DNA from: Parietichytrium sp. I65-24A | Taxonomy: Eukaryota; Sar; Bigyra; Thraustochytrida; Thraustochytriidae | Length of the DNA: 64,000 bases | NCBI GenBank assembly: GCA_012862575.1 | Contig: BLSF01000033.1 | Location: 186,001 to 250,000, forward strand | Direction: 5' to 3' | Part shown: piece by piece, positions 48,704-60,060 of the stretch | Layout: every line of letters starts with the position of its first letter | Numbering within the stretch: the first letter of the stretch is position 1 | Position numbers and translations under genes: made by a program | Notes under the pieces: model-generated | The model's database searches: none | Told to the model about the DNA's origin: nothing | The model's input: the letters and a program-made list of their open reading frames with translations, nothing else

Positions 48704-50359
48704 TTATTTTCGTTCCAGCAGCTTTTTCTTGATTAGCTGAGCAAGGTCGTTTTCACCGAGGGAGAGAAATTTCTGGGCTTTGGCAATCTCGGCATCGTTC
48801 TCATCGTTGTAACCCCACGACGCAAACGCCAGGACAGCTCGGCATTGTAGCTTGTCCTGCACTCTGGAAAGCGTGTCGACACGATCTTCCAAGAAAAAAC
48901 ACGTTTTCCCCTTCTCATCCGACTCGGCGAGGGTGTTGATGACCTCCTCTTTAGAGCCCATGTTCTGTCCGTAAACGCGATAGGATGGGATCGGGAGCCC
49001 GGCTTTCTCGATCAACCTAACGGCAAAATCCTTATGTTTCGTGGTGATCACGTATACCTTTTCTCCACCCTGGCAAAGCTTGGTCACTGCTGCGACGGCG
49101 GTTGGATAGAAATCATTCGCGTCAAGCCAGCCCTCGAAATCATTGGCAATCCAGTCGTCCCTTGCGACGTGCAGGCTGTCCTTGAGCTGTTGCAGGGAAA
49201 CGCTGTGCTCTTTTTGGATGTCGGCAATGATCGGCTCGAATCCGTCTTCTCGCAACCTCTTTTCAATCACTCCGACAACATCTTCTACGGACTTGATGTT
49301 CTCAGAGAAATCGTCACGTTTCTCTATAATGACACAGTACGACAAGATTATGGAATGGAAACCGTGTTCAAGAAGCGGGCGAAGTTTCAAAAACGCCTGA
49401 ACGATGAATTCGGTTGCCTTTGGATCTTGGGCAATCTCTGGAGCAAAAACAGCGGGGAGGAGATTCTGGCCAGCCTTTAATCCGGAGAGGCACGTCTCTC
49501 TCGCGCTATCGCACAGCACTCCATCAAAGTCAAAGGCCCACCAGTAAGGGGGTGACACAAGTGTGCTTACCTTGCCGGCCAATTCGAGCAGTTGGTCTTT
49601 AGAGTTTCGCCATGTGGCCGGTTGATGCCCCTCTGGATAGCGAATTAGCGTGGTCACATCCGGCGCAGCCTTTGCGTAGTAATTGTACAGCAGCTCACTT
49701 CTAGAGCGGATCGGGTCCTGGTCGGCGATGAGATGTATGGAAGGGCACATGGACCCGAAGCGCTTGTGGGAGTATACAGCATCCTGATACCGGTGGTCTC
49801 GCAGGTTGACACTTCCAAAAAACACAGAGCAGTTCCACCGCAGATGCGCTGGAAGCAGTGTGGGATCCTCCTCGATCTTGGACTGAAGCAGGGACAGCAT
49901 CGACCCGCCTTGTGAAAATCCAGCGAGCACGTCGTACGGCCCATTCTCCCGCAGATGCTTGAGCACATACTCAACCGACTCTTCCAGGCCTTCACAGACC
50001 ATCTCACCATCCTCATTCTCCTCCGAGGACCACCACTCAAAGTACTCGGTATCCTTGCCGAAAATCTCCCCAATCTCCTTCACCGGGGGGCCTTTGGCCC
50101 TGTGCGCGTGCTGCAGACACTCCACTTCCCACACCTGGCCAGTCCCCTCGGCGGCGCCGCCTGTTTCCGCAAGTGCCTTTTTGAACCCGGACAGCTGGAA
50201 CTTGAGGATGTCCGCGTTCGTGCGCCACCCAGGCAGACCCAGCACCCGCCGTCCGCTCTGCGCCGCGCCGGTCATTTTGCACGATATCGGAGAATTAGTC
50301 TGCGTCCCCCTCACGTTGTGGGACACTGACCGCAGTGCTCTCACTACTGCGCGTCGCAT
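48704..50359 (-). CDS. Fusion of an FSH1/OVCA2-type serine hydrolase with a HAD-family phosphatase domain
   Basis: Protein of 551 residues. Residues 1-28 are Arg-rich and lack acidic residues, so they may be a mitochondrial presequence; the next Met, 29, would start the hydrolase directly. Residues about 36-265 form an FSH1-like alpha/beta hydrolase: VLGLPGWRTNADILKFQ, nucleophile elbow GFSQGG (Ser149), acid in ADQD (Asp213 or Asp215) and His245 in EGHQPA. Residues about 272-550 form a HAD domain: motif I DFDGVLCDS (Asp277, Asp279), motif II VITTK (Thr439/440), Lys470 and motif IV FLEDR (Glu491, Asp492). FSH1 enzymes are serine esterases; HAD proteins of this DFDGVLCDS type occur alone in plants and cyanobacteria. 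Both halves keep their catalytic residues, so a bifunctional enzyme is predicted. The substrates are unknown. Confidence 0.85.
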   Translation of the reverse strand: MRRAVVRALRSVSHNVRGTQTNSPISCKMTGAAQSGRRVLGLPGWRTNADILKFQLSGFKKALAETGGAAEGTGQVWEVECLQHAHRAKGPPVKEIGEIFGKDTEYFEWWSSEENEDGEMVCEGLEESVEYVLKHLRENGPYDVLAGFSQGGSMLSLLQSKIEEDPTLLPAHLRWNCSVFFGSVNLRDHRYQDAVYSHKRFGSMCPSIHLIADQDPIRSRSELLYNYYAKAAPDVTTLIRYPEGHQPATWRNSKDQLLELAGKVSTLVSPPYWWAFDFDGVLCDSARETCLSGLKAGQNLLPAVFAPEIAQDPKATEFIVQAFLKLRPLLEHGFHSIILSYCVIIEKRDDFSENIKSVEDVVGVIEKRLREDGFEPIIADIQKEHSVSLQQLKDSLHVARDDWIANDFEGWLDANDFYPTAVAAVTKLCQGGEKVYVITTKHKDFAVRLIEKAGLPIPSYRVYGQNMGSKEEVINTLAESDEKGKTCFFLEDRVDTLSRVQDKLQCRAVLAFASWGYNDENDAEIAKAQKFLSLGENDLAQLIKKKLLERK

Positions 50360-51874
50360 TCTGACACCTGCTGGGCAAACTTTTGGACAGGAGAAGGAAA
50401 GAGATCGACTAGTAACTGTAGTAACTGGAAGCTATTGGGCACTACTATTGCCGCCCACAAGAAGGGGGCGACTCGTAGCAAAGAGCGTATTTATGCATGT
50501 AGGAGCTGTTCGACTGGTAGAGCTGCTTATGCGCATTTAGCGGTGTTGAGTAAGTAGTAGTGTAGTGATCATGTGTATACCTCCTACGTCATCTACTACT
50601 CGCGTTTCCCAGGGATGGGTGGTAGTATATGGTAGAGAGGGTGTAGCGTAGTATGTTGACTGTGAATACGCCGCAGGTTCTCAGTAAGAGTGGGTCCGAC
50701 CATTTAGTGTTGGCTAAGGCTTGATAATGGTTATTCGTGTTGATCGTGAATGTATATTTGTTCGTTTGTTCGAAATATACAGTTACAGTAATTTTGAATA
50801 CTGTGTGCCACCTTAAAACGCTGCATATTTAAAAATAACTAGTGTAATTAGCAGACATCAATTACAAAATATTGATGCTTAAGGAGGGATGCGGCAACCT
50901 AGTTCGTGGGAACCCCAAGCTAAAACTCGAGAGCGGCAAGAAAGTAACACAACCAGGCACCTTAAGAGCCGCTTAGTCGATCGCGTACAAGCAGAGCTCA
51001 GTGCGAAACGCGCTTTTACTTTGCGCGCAGACGAAAACAAGACAAACAAGACAAGCTTTCTTACTCAAGTACGACATCCCAAAGCACCTTCGGTTCCGCG
51101 GGCTCCGAAACGCTTTCCAAATGGCATCCACTCCGATGTTCTTTACGACAAGCATAGCAATCCGTCTTCCGGAACGCTTCCTAGCGGTTCTTCGCGTGGC
51201 AACCCGGGAGTGCGGTGAAGAACCCCTTCCCGAGTTCTACCGGAGAGGCTAATGCCTGCTAAGCGGACCACCACACGTAGTGTGGAGAAGGGGAAAAAAG
51301 GCGGAAAGGAGGAGTGGGCAAACAAACCAACAAACAAACAAACAGACAAACCCCCAACGAAGAAGGTCGAGACAGCTGCGCGGACACTGGCAAGTACAAG
51401 AGTACAAGAGTACAAGAGCGAGGACACGGTAGAAAGAAAGTCTGGTGGAAAGAGGAAAAGAGGGAAGGAGGGAAAGAAGGTTGCTGCCTTAGCCTGTCGG
51501 TGGAGCACCCAAGCGACGGAATCTTGTGCCGACTTTGCGTCATATATATATATATATATATATACAGGAACGCGGATCTGGGCGACGGGCGATTGGGCAT
51601 CTGGTGGTATTTCTCGCGGGCGGCGTCTGAGGAAAGGCTTGGTGCTTCACTTGAGTGTTGTTTTTCTGGTCGGTGACTCTCTCGGTTGAACAAGCGAGAT
51701 ACACACGCTGGAAAAGCATCGAAGCGTGCATTTTGGAAGCCGCGACTGTGGACCGAGCTTTTACTATATCGGCGGACGGTTGGGCTTCTGGGAACTGGTC
51801 GTGAAGTGGTGTTGCTTGTGCAGTTTTTTTTTTGACCAAGTATCGTCGGCTGGTTCTTAGGTCACTTGTGAACG
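50360..51874. promoter_or_regulatory. Head-to-head region (FSH1-HAD / RAD54)
   Basis: 1515 nt between divergent genes. It holds A/C-rich AAAC units around 51320-51352 and an (AT)n tract at 51542-51565, about 310 nt before the RAD54 start. Open frames at 50889-51218 and 51252-51689 are low complexity and match nothing I know. Confidence 0.5.
51542..51565. repeat. (AT)n microsatellite
   Basis: About twelve perfect AT units, about 310 nt upstream of the RAD54 start codon. It could act as a TATA-like element but is more simply a microsatellite. Confidence 0.9.
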
Positions 51875-54800
51875 ATGTTGAGGGCGGGCGCCCCGAGCAG
51901 CTCGAAAAAGCGCCGAGACGCTCCAGAATCCATTGAAGACGGCGAGCAACTGTCTCAAGATGCGACGAAGGATTTCAACTCGAAGGCAGTGAGGGAGGGT
52001 GACGTGGCTGTGCACCGTGCGCCGGTACTGAGATTTCTGTCAGCGCCCACTGTAACAAAAGCATTCCGACCGCCGTGCCCCCAGGGTTGGAGAATGCCGG
52101 CCAAGGAGGCTGGGCTGGGAAGTTTGAAAGCCGGGCGCAAAACCCTTGGGATGACGCGGAAAGTGCAGGAGATCATTCCTGGCAAGGCTTTCAAAAGTGT
52201 ACAGCCGATCTTGGCCACGGAAGATGGCCAGACGGGCAAGTTTGTGGACGACAAGGATTCTCTGTATGAGACCTATGTGCAAGATCCCGTTGTGCTTTAC
52301 GAAGGAGAGAATGGGCATCGCGTCACAGTGGAGCCTATTGTGGGCAAGTTCCTTCGCGAGCACCAAAGGGAGGGCATTCAGTTCCTGTTTGAATGCGTTG
52401 CCGGATTACGCGAGTTTGACGGCTGTGGGTGCATTCTTGCGGATGATATGTAAGTTCTTATGCGTTAGAAATCGGAGAAAGAGAGAGGGAGAGAGCGAGG
52501 GGGGGGAGGGATGACAGGGAAGCGAGTAAGCAAGTATCTAACAAAATGCGACGCTTTTGGGACAGGGGCCTGGGGAAGACTTTGCAATCCATTACCCTTA
52601 TTTACACCTGCCTTCGCCAGGGCCTTGAGGCAGACAAGCCTCTCGCGCGTAGAATCGTGGTTGTCACGCCGACGAGTCTCGTGCGCAACTGGGACAACGA
52701 AATTGACAAATGGCTCAAAGGAAGGGTTCGTGCCTTGGCTCTGGCAGAGTCGAACCGAGCGGAGTGTATAAAAAATATCCGGTGTTTCACGACAACGAGA
52801 ATGTACGATGTGTTGATTATTAGCTATGACACGTTTCGGCTGAATGCCGAACTGTTCGAATCGGATACAGCGGCGGATCTGTTGATTTGTGACGAGGCGC
52901 ACAGGCTGAAAAACGACGCTACTCAAACGAGTCAAGCCCTGGACAAGTTGCACACAAAGAGAAGGGTTCTGTTGAGCGGTACACCCATGCAAAACGACCT
53001 GGAGGAGTTTTTCGCGATGGTGAACTTTTGCAACCCTCAAGTCCTTGGCACGGTGTCTCAGTTTCGGAAAAAGTACCAGAACCCGATCCTCATCGGCCGT
53101 GAGCCTGATGCCACTGAGGAGGAGGTGAAAAAGTCTGAAGAGCGCAGCAAGGAGCTCTCGGACATTGTCAACTCTTTCATTCTGCGGCGCACAAACTCTT
53201 TGCTTTCCAAGCATCTGCCGCCCAAGCTGACGCAAATCGTTTGCGTCAACTTGACCGAGATGCAAAAGAAAATGTACAATCACATTTGTTTCAGCAAGCT
53301 TGCGTTCGACGACGACACAGGAAAGAAGAAAGACACCATCTCCACCGCAACGCTTGCGTCTATTAACGCGCTGAAAAAACTATCCAACCACCCGCAACTT
53401 TTGTACAAACGCGAGTCCATCTACTCCCAGTCTTCGCGAAAAGCCCAGATGCACGGCCTCGATGACATCAACCAGTTCTTTCCGGAGGGCTTTGATAGCA
53501 CTGGCAATCGCCGAGGCCGCGGCGCGAGCGATGTGGTTTCGTTTCACACTGTGGGGCAGTCGAATTGCGAATGGTCAGGCAAGTTCCTCGTGTGCCTTCG
53601 ACTCCTGCAGGCCATGCGTGCGGAAACGGATGACCGAATGGTCATTGTGTCGAATTACACCCAGACACTCGACCTTTTTTCAATGATGTGCGAAGAGAAC
53701 CGCTTCCCATATGTTCGTCTCGACGGAAAATGCTCTGCGAAGAAGCGGCAGGCCATGGTGGACCGGCTCAACAACCCAAGCGATGACGTGTTTGTCTTTC
53801 TGCTCTCGAGCAAAGCCGGGGGATGCGGACTCAACCTTATTGGGGCAAACCGTCTAATTTTATTCGACCCTGACTGGAACCCGGCAACGGACAAGCAGGC
53901 TGCAGCGCGCGTCTGGCGCGATGGGCAAAAGAAGAGGACTTATGTATATCGTTTCTTGGCTACAGGTACAATAGAAGAGAAGGTTTATCAACGGCAGCTT
54001 TCCAAAGAAGGGCTGCAGAGTGTGGTGGCGGACGACACTAGCCTTGAGAGCATGATCTCTTCCGGGGACCTCAAGGATCTGTTCAGGCTGTGTGAGAACA
54101 CTTTATCCGACACGCACGACAAGTACAAGTGTACAAGATGCAAGCTGGATGGACTGGAGCTCCCCCCACTTTCAGAGCTGGTATTGAACGAACCGGCACC
54201 TTCGAATGAGAATGTGCCACCCCCGAATTCTGGGCGACGACCTCTGGTGCGGAGCGGTGCACCGAAGCGAGCAAAGCCCAACTTTGTCAATTACCCAGCC
54301 TCAGTCCCCCCACTAGCTGATCAGTTGGGTTTTCCGAACGAGGGCGACCTGCTTGAGTGGAGCCATCACTTTGGGTGCGATTCTGTGGACGATCTCATGC
54401 TGCGAAAAGCCGGTCGTGGCCTGATCAGCTTTGTTTTCGGGCAGGCCATCGACGGAGAGGCTCTTGCAAAGAAGGCAGCGCAGACTGCTGCCGCGGAACA
54501 GGCCAAGAAATCGTCAGCAGGCGATCATGACGAAGCAAGTTCCAGGTCGGTCTCGGAGCACACTGAGGAGAACTGTAGTGTTGCGAGCCCTAGCTTGAAG
54601 AAGTCAGAAAAAAAGAAGTGCTCGGTTGACAAGCCTCAGAGCGAGGCATCATCGTCTGGTGACGAGGAAGGTCAGGATGATGATGAAGATGCGGGCGATG
54701 CCGCACACCGCACACCCAAGAAGGAAAGTTCCTTTCGGAGCACGATGAAAGTCGCTGCACAATCTGGCGATGAGGCTGAGGCTGAGTCTTCCGAAGACGA

Positions 54801-54879
54801 GAATGAGGACAACGACGATGATGAAGATGACGAAGAAGAGGCGAGTAGCGACGACAGCGGTGGTAGTGACTACGAGTAA
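51875..54879 (+). CDS. RAD54: RAD54 DNA repair/recombination ATPase (two exons)
   Basis: Joining 51875-52449 to 52566-54879 gives 962 residues. It has the SNF2-type helicase order: LREHQREGIQFLFE, Walker A DDMGLGKT (192-197, spanning the intron), DEAH at 301-304 with RLKN, LLSGTPMQND, the second RecA lobe with SNYTQTLDLF, GCGLNLIGANRLILFDPDWNP, and motif VI QAAARVWRDGQKK. RAD54 is set apart from other SNF2 enzymes by FRPP near residue 66, ILRRTNSLLSKHLPPK, and the C-terminal LSDTHDKYKCTRC, followed by a segment ending ISFVFGQ. RAD54 translocates on duplex DNA and helps Rad51 strand exchange in homologous recombination. An extra tail of about 130 residues is Ser-rich and ends strongly acidic. 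ATG 51875 is the first in frame. The intron is required, because the exon 1 frame stops at the donor. Confidence 0.95.
52450..52565 (+). other. Intron of the RAD54 gene
   Basis: 116 nt, donor GTAAGT at 52450, acceptor GACAG ending at 52565. It splits the Met192 codon (AT/G) inside the Walker A motif; splicing restores ADDMGLGKTLQSI exactly. The intron is purine-rich. Confidence 0.95.
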
Positions 54880-57814
54880 ATTTTACACCTGAAGAATTTT
54901 TTGAATTGTACACATTTCTCTAGCTAGGTAGTTAGCACCAAACGTTCCCCTTCCTCATCCCTCTCTTCCAAATCACCCCACCTTCCGATAGGGTTTGTTT
55001 ACGCTCTCACTTCGTGGCTTCACTTTGCTTCCAAATTCCATTTTTTCTTTCCGCGTCGTTTGCGTTGCGTTGGTCGGCAGTCCGACCAAGTCGTCCTCTC
55101 GGCACTCTCGGCACTCTCGGCACCTCCTTGAGTGAGTGAGGCTCATCCGCCATCTTTCAACTCAAGGCGAAAACTGAACAATAAGAAAGTGAAAGTAGCA
55201 TCAAGCAAGAACAACATTGCAAGGAAACTCTCCGCGACGAAACGCATCTTTTTTTCCCTCAAAATACTGCCACGTCTTTGCATCCTCCCTCCCTTCCTTC
55301 CTTCCTTCCCAGGGAATGTTGAAATATCATTTTGCACGCCACTCCTCTCGTGCAATCGCCTCGCGTTGTCACCTTCGGACGTAAGCTACTCGTAGACGTG
55401 GTGACCACCGCTCGATGGTGTGCGCCTGCGAGGCTAAGGGCCTTGTTTGTGCTGTGTGGAGAGCGCGAACGAAGAGTCTTCAACACGTTGGTATTGTAGA
55501 ATAGGTTGACTATAATTATTCAACTTTGTGTGTTTGTTTGTTTAGGCTTTTACGAGCGCTCACTGTGTCAAGGGCTGAGCAGAGTGGGTGTCAATTTGTG
55601 TGGAGGGAGCCAAGCTGCGGACGGAAGTACTCGCATTAGTACCAGGTCCTTGTGTCCTTTGTTGTCCTTGGGCGTCCTTGGTGTATTTCACAGTTTTGGA
55701 GTACATTTTGTGTGTTGCGTCGTCATTCTATGGAGCTACTAGTCAATCGCGCAAAGCTTTTCTCAGAAGCAAGACGACATGAGAGGTCTGCACCTATTAG
55801 ATTCTCCCTTCCTGTGCGTCAATGACACTGTGCACTTGTCGGGATCCGGAGATGTACATTGCATAACTTTTCACTCGCGGAGCAAGTTCGACATTTCGAG
55901 CTTTTGTAGTAAAGATGTTCTCTCACCCAAAGCTTATCCGTTGTGCACCGTGACACCAGGCTGAGCCTGAGCCTGAGTGACTCACGGCGGCGTGTGAATC
56001 AATGCGCGTGACGCAAAAAGCATCCAAATTTCACGGTCAAATTGATCTAAATATTCAAATTCAAGTTGAACTTGTCAAAAATTACTTCTCACAAATTCAA
56101 AAATACTGTCAATAACAATTGAGCTTGACAACTTTTCTTTCTTTTCATCTCATGCAAAGTGTGTTCTTACGCTTTCGACTACCGCAACCAGTGTCTCCCT
56201 CCGAGAGCAGCGTTTCCTCATTAATCTTTACTGTAGTACTCTACTATCGAGGAGTGATAGCTAGCTAGTAGCTACTGTTAAAATAGGAGAGTTCGGAGAG
56301 GATCCACAAATAATTCGAATTTCGCAACAAAAATTCTTTGCAATGAAGTTACAGTGTTTCGCCTGGGTGATTCAGAAGAATGTTTGTTCAGCAATAATGA
56401 AAAATCATTCAGATTCACTGTCAGAACTGGGAAACTGCTCTCTTTCTTCTTCGGCCGTAGGGTTTCTTTTCTGTACGCCTTTGGCTCGTGTGTGCCTTCC
56501 TGCGCTTTCTCTTTCCCTTTCCCTTTCGCTTCCGATTATTCCGATTCATCTTTTCAATAGTCACCCTTACTTGTTTCCATTTCATGAGATATTTCACTGT
56601 TACTCTTGCAGTCAGCCTGAGCCGTGAGCCGAGAGATCTTCACGCGACAATTTCCCACTCCCCTTAGCTACTCCGCTAGCTAGCAGCTACGCTGGACGGC
56701 ACTCTTCAGTCTCTTATAATATGGACTATTACGAATGTTACTCAGTATCTCCCCATGGCACCAAATAGGGGATTTGTCTTGTGCGCTCAGAGGCAGGAGA
56801 GTGGGTGCCAGTGTTTTACGGTAGCTGGTTTTATGGGGAAAGTCTTCAAAAACGAAATCGAAGTGTGGTGGACACAGTGAAGCTCACCATAACGAGTGGG
56901 TGATGGCGATGGTGATGTTGCTCTGTTTTCACAAACCTTACTTTGGAATTAAAAATTATGTATAGGGGCGATACAAACAAGGCGTTGGTCTGAATTTGCA
57001 GGACTCAGAAGGGGCAGGGGAAGGAAAGGGTAGGAGTCAAAATGTTAATTTCTCGACTTTTTCAATCAATCAAATCAATCAAATGGAATGAAATTCAATG
57101 AAATAGTCAAAACCAAGACAAAAGGAACTGTGCGTCTACCAACTACGCCTCCTGGTAATAAGGCTGATACGGATGAAACTACGAGGAAATTTTCGTACCA
57201 TCCATGATTCAAGTGTTACCATTGCCTATTGACAATTCATAGCGAAGCATTTTGGCGAGTGCTTCTTCGGAGACGGCATACACACAAGTACGGAACAATG
57301 GGAAATTAGCATACTCATAGAGCAAAGTATACCATGCAATAATCGCAATCTCCAGCACCCCCGCAAGTCTCATTGCGCAGGTGTGGGGAAAGGCCCTATG
57401 GAATCACTACTATACTATTATAATGGGCGACATTCTTCTTTCGCTCGCAACAGCCTTGAGAAGTTTGCAGTTTGCACCGTGGCAGCGAAGAGGATCTCCC
57501 GTATTTGTACAGAGCAAAGGAAAACATACTTTGTGGATACTGTTGCTGAAAGGGAACGAACGCAGAGGCATGGCTCGTGTCACGCGAAAGATAGAGGCCA
57601 GCTCGCTCGCCAACCCCCAGGGTGAGAATCAAGGTTTGGAACTCTCGATTGCGCGCAGGTCGCGAGACGGGAAGGTTGGAACCAAAGGCTAGGAGGGCGG
57701 GTAATTGCCAGATGTTCACGGCGTGGGATTTTCTCGCATTGCCCAACGTAGTCCTCGGCGATGGCGGTTGTCTCTGGACTATATTTTTACCTCTGCCTTG
57801 GAAAACAATCGCGC

Positions 57815-57860
57815 CTCATCACATCACATCACATCACATCACACCACATCACATTACACC
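57815..57860. repeat. CACAT pentanucleotide minisatellite
   Basis: About nine tandem ATCAC/CACAT units, the later ones slightly diverged. Confidence 0.9.
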
Positions 57861-60014
57861 GCCACTCCTGCCTCAGCAGGCCTGGGCGCTGAGTCTCTGG
57901 TTGCACTTGCCTCCTGCCTGGCGCGACGGCGGGCTCGATAGCAACGAAACTTCTTTGCCCACCCACATGCCTGCTTCGAGACTGTTTCCAGAGGAAGAAT
58001 GAGGGCTTTGAAGAGGTGGCGTGCCGCCAGAGCCGAAAGCCGCCGTGGAGCCCACCGCGAGGAGTGCTCGGAGATCCAGCGACCTCGAGGAATCAGAGAA
58101 AGCGACGCGGTGAAGCTCGGGCACTGTTCGGAAGGTTCAAGGCTGTGCCGGGACTAGTTTCGCGGGCTCTTTTTGCATTTCCCACCGGGGTGATGCGCCA
58201 AGTCGTTGACCACTTGAAGAAATACTAAAGTCTGATGAAAGAATAATATCAAAAGGGAACCCTGCCGTTTTTACATTGACTGTGAGTCCCAAATTGTTCT
58301 AAAAGTTTCTTTTGCGCCGAGCCAGCTCGCCGCCCTCCTCTCCGTTCAAATCTTTGGCTTGGATGCGCTTGGATGATGTTGTCAAAGCGCCATAAAGAGA
58401 AGAGCCCTCCTCTTCAAATTGATTCCCACTCTGCGTTTTTTTGCACGCTTTATTCAAGATCCTTGCCGTTTGCGATGAGGCCGGTCGCCAGTGGCCCAGC
58501 CTTTTTTTTCCAAAGTGTTCATGAAAATGGAGCAGAATTCAGGATTGCATTATTTATGTGTGCTCGAAGACGATGGATGGGACTGCGGCGAATTGCGGGT
58601 AACAGAGAGAGCGAGAGAGCGAGCGAGAGCAAGGAAAGGAAAGAAAAGTGAAGGAAAGAAAGAAGTCAGCAAGCATTCGATTCACAGTCAACTAGCAGAG
58701 TCAAAGAAAGGATGCGACGTGCTTCCTTCGTTTCAAATTTTCACTCTTCATCCTTTTTCTTTTCTCACTGTCAATTCCAAACAATAACAAATTCTGAAAT
58801 AGAAATCATTCTCGCGGGAGACAATTCTTAGCTGAAGTATTCAGTAGGACACCAAGTCCCAAAGAAAAATCCATCAGAGGCTGTCTAAGACTCAAACAAG
58901 TGACTTGTTTCTTACTCTCGCAGTGAATCAAAAGATACTGGAGTGTACCACCACCCGAATACCTCCCAGAAATTCTGTTAAAAAGTTATTTGAATCTTTT
59001 CCAAAGTGGCGTTGCGGTTCATATTTCGAAATGATCTTGATTGATCAATGGTGGTGTAATGCATGTCGAGTCTTTCTTTCTTTTCACTTCCAATTCATTC
59101 TCAATTCATGAACATTAAGTTTTCATATACAGAGGAATAGCTTGGTGCATTAGCGTTCACAGTACGATGATGAACCGAAATGATCCTATCAACCTCCTAA
59201 TCGCTGTCGGTAGCCTGAGTGACTAAAATTCCAAATCGTCGTAGTGTAACGTAGTAACTTATAGTAGTTGCGTGCGCAGTGAATTCGATGAGAGCGAGTA
59301 CCATAGAGCTAGGCTAGATACTTACAGTGAGTATCCAGATCAGAATCCAGATCTATTCAGGCCTGCGAAAAAGGACCAGTCAAAACTTTTGATTCAACAT
59401 TCATTGGACGACCGTCAAAGCCGAAAGCCAAACACCGTAAAGCTTATGCTGGACATCCTTGTGCAGCCCAAAAGGGCCGAAACCTTGTGGCCGGTGCCCC
59501 CGCCCTACCATAATCGGCGGTAACCTATTTGCAAGGGAAGCTGTTTCAAGTCGGCCCTTGACACCCGCGACTGTCTCACTGCGTGGATTCCAACAAGGAA
59601 TAAACTTATTCAATTTAAAAGCTTAGGCGAATCTAACCTGACGCCGTTGACGGCTCCCCAAAAGGATCCCCCAGGTCTCCCAGATGATGTTGTTGCTGGC
59701 TTTTTGTATCAAGTCTTAATTCATAACCAAACGGAGAGTGTATGACTTACTGTCGATTTGCAAAGGGGCTGGAATTTGCCAAACGGAGCTAGCTAGTAGA
59801 GAGCGATGTTGGGTAAGGTGATGGAAAGAGTTACTTACCAGCTTATACCACAGAAATCTGCGAAGCTGGAAGATGCAAGTTTATTTATTCGCTCTCAAGC
59901 ATCATGTCTGGATTTTGAATTGATAGACATACTTGGAAACAAACTTGTCGCGTGAAATCTGCGTGTAAGAACTGACTTCCCTTCGACGAGAACGCAAATG
60001 GTTTCCAATCGCTC

Positions 60015-60060
60015 CGTGTCCTGAAGATTTTCGTTTGCGTGTCCTGAAGATTTTCGTTTG
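60015..60060. repeat. Perfect 23-nt tandem duplication
   Basis: Two identical adjacent 23-nt copies (60015-60037 and 60038-60060), each containing CCTGAAGATTTTCG. With no differences between copies, the duplication looks recent. Confidence 0.95.

Noticed and set aside
57381-58228. Overlapping short frames including one ending GVMRQVVDHLKKY
   Set aside because: Frames overlap in different phases, include the CACAT minisatellite and resemble no family.
59272-59523. 83-codon plus-strand frame in the gene desert
   Set aside because: Some segments look protein-like, but it is short, has no neighbours in phase and matches nothing I know.
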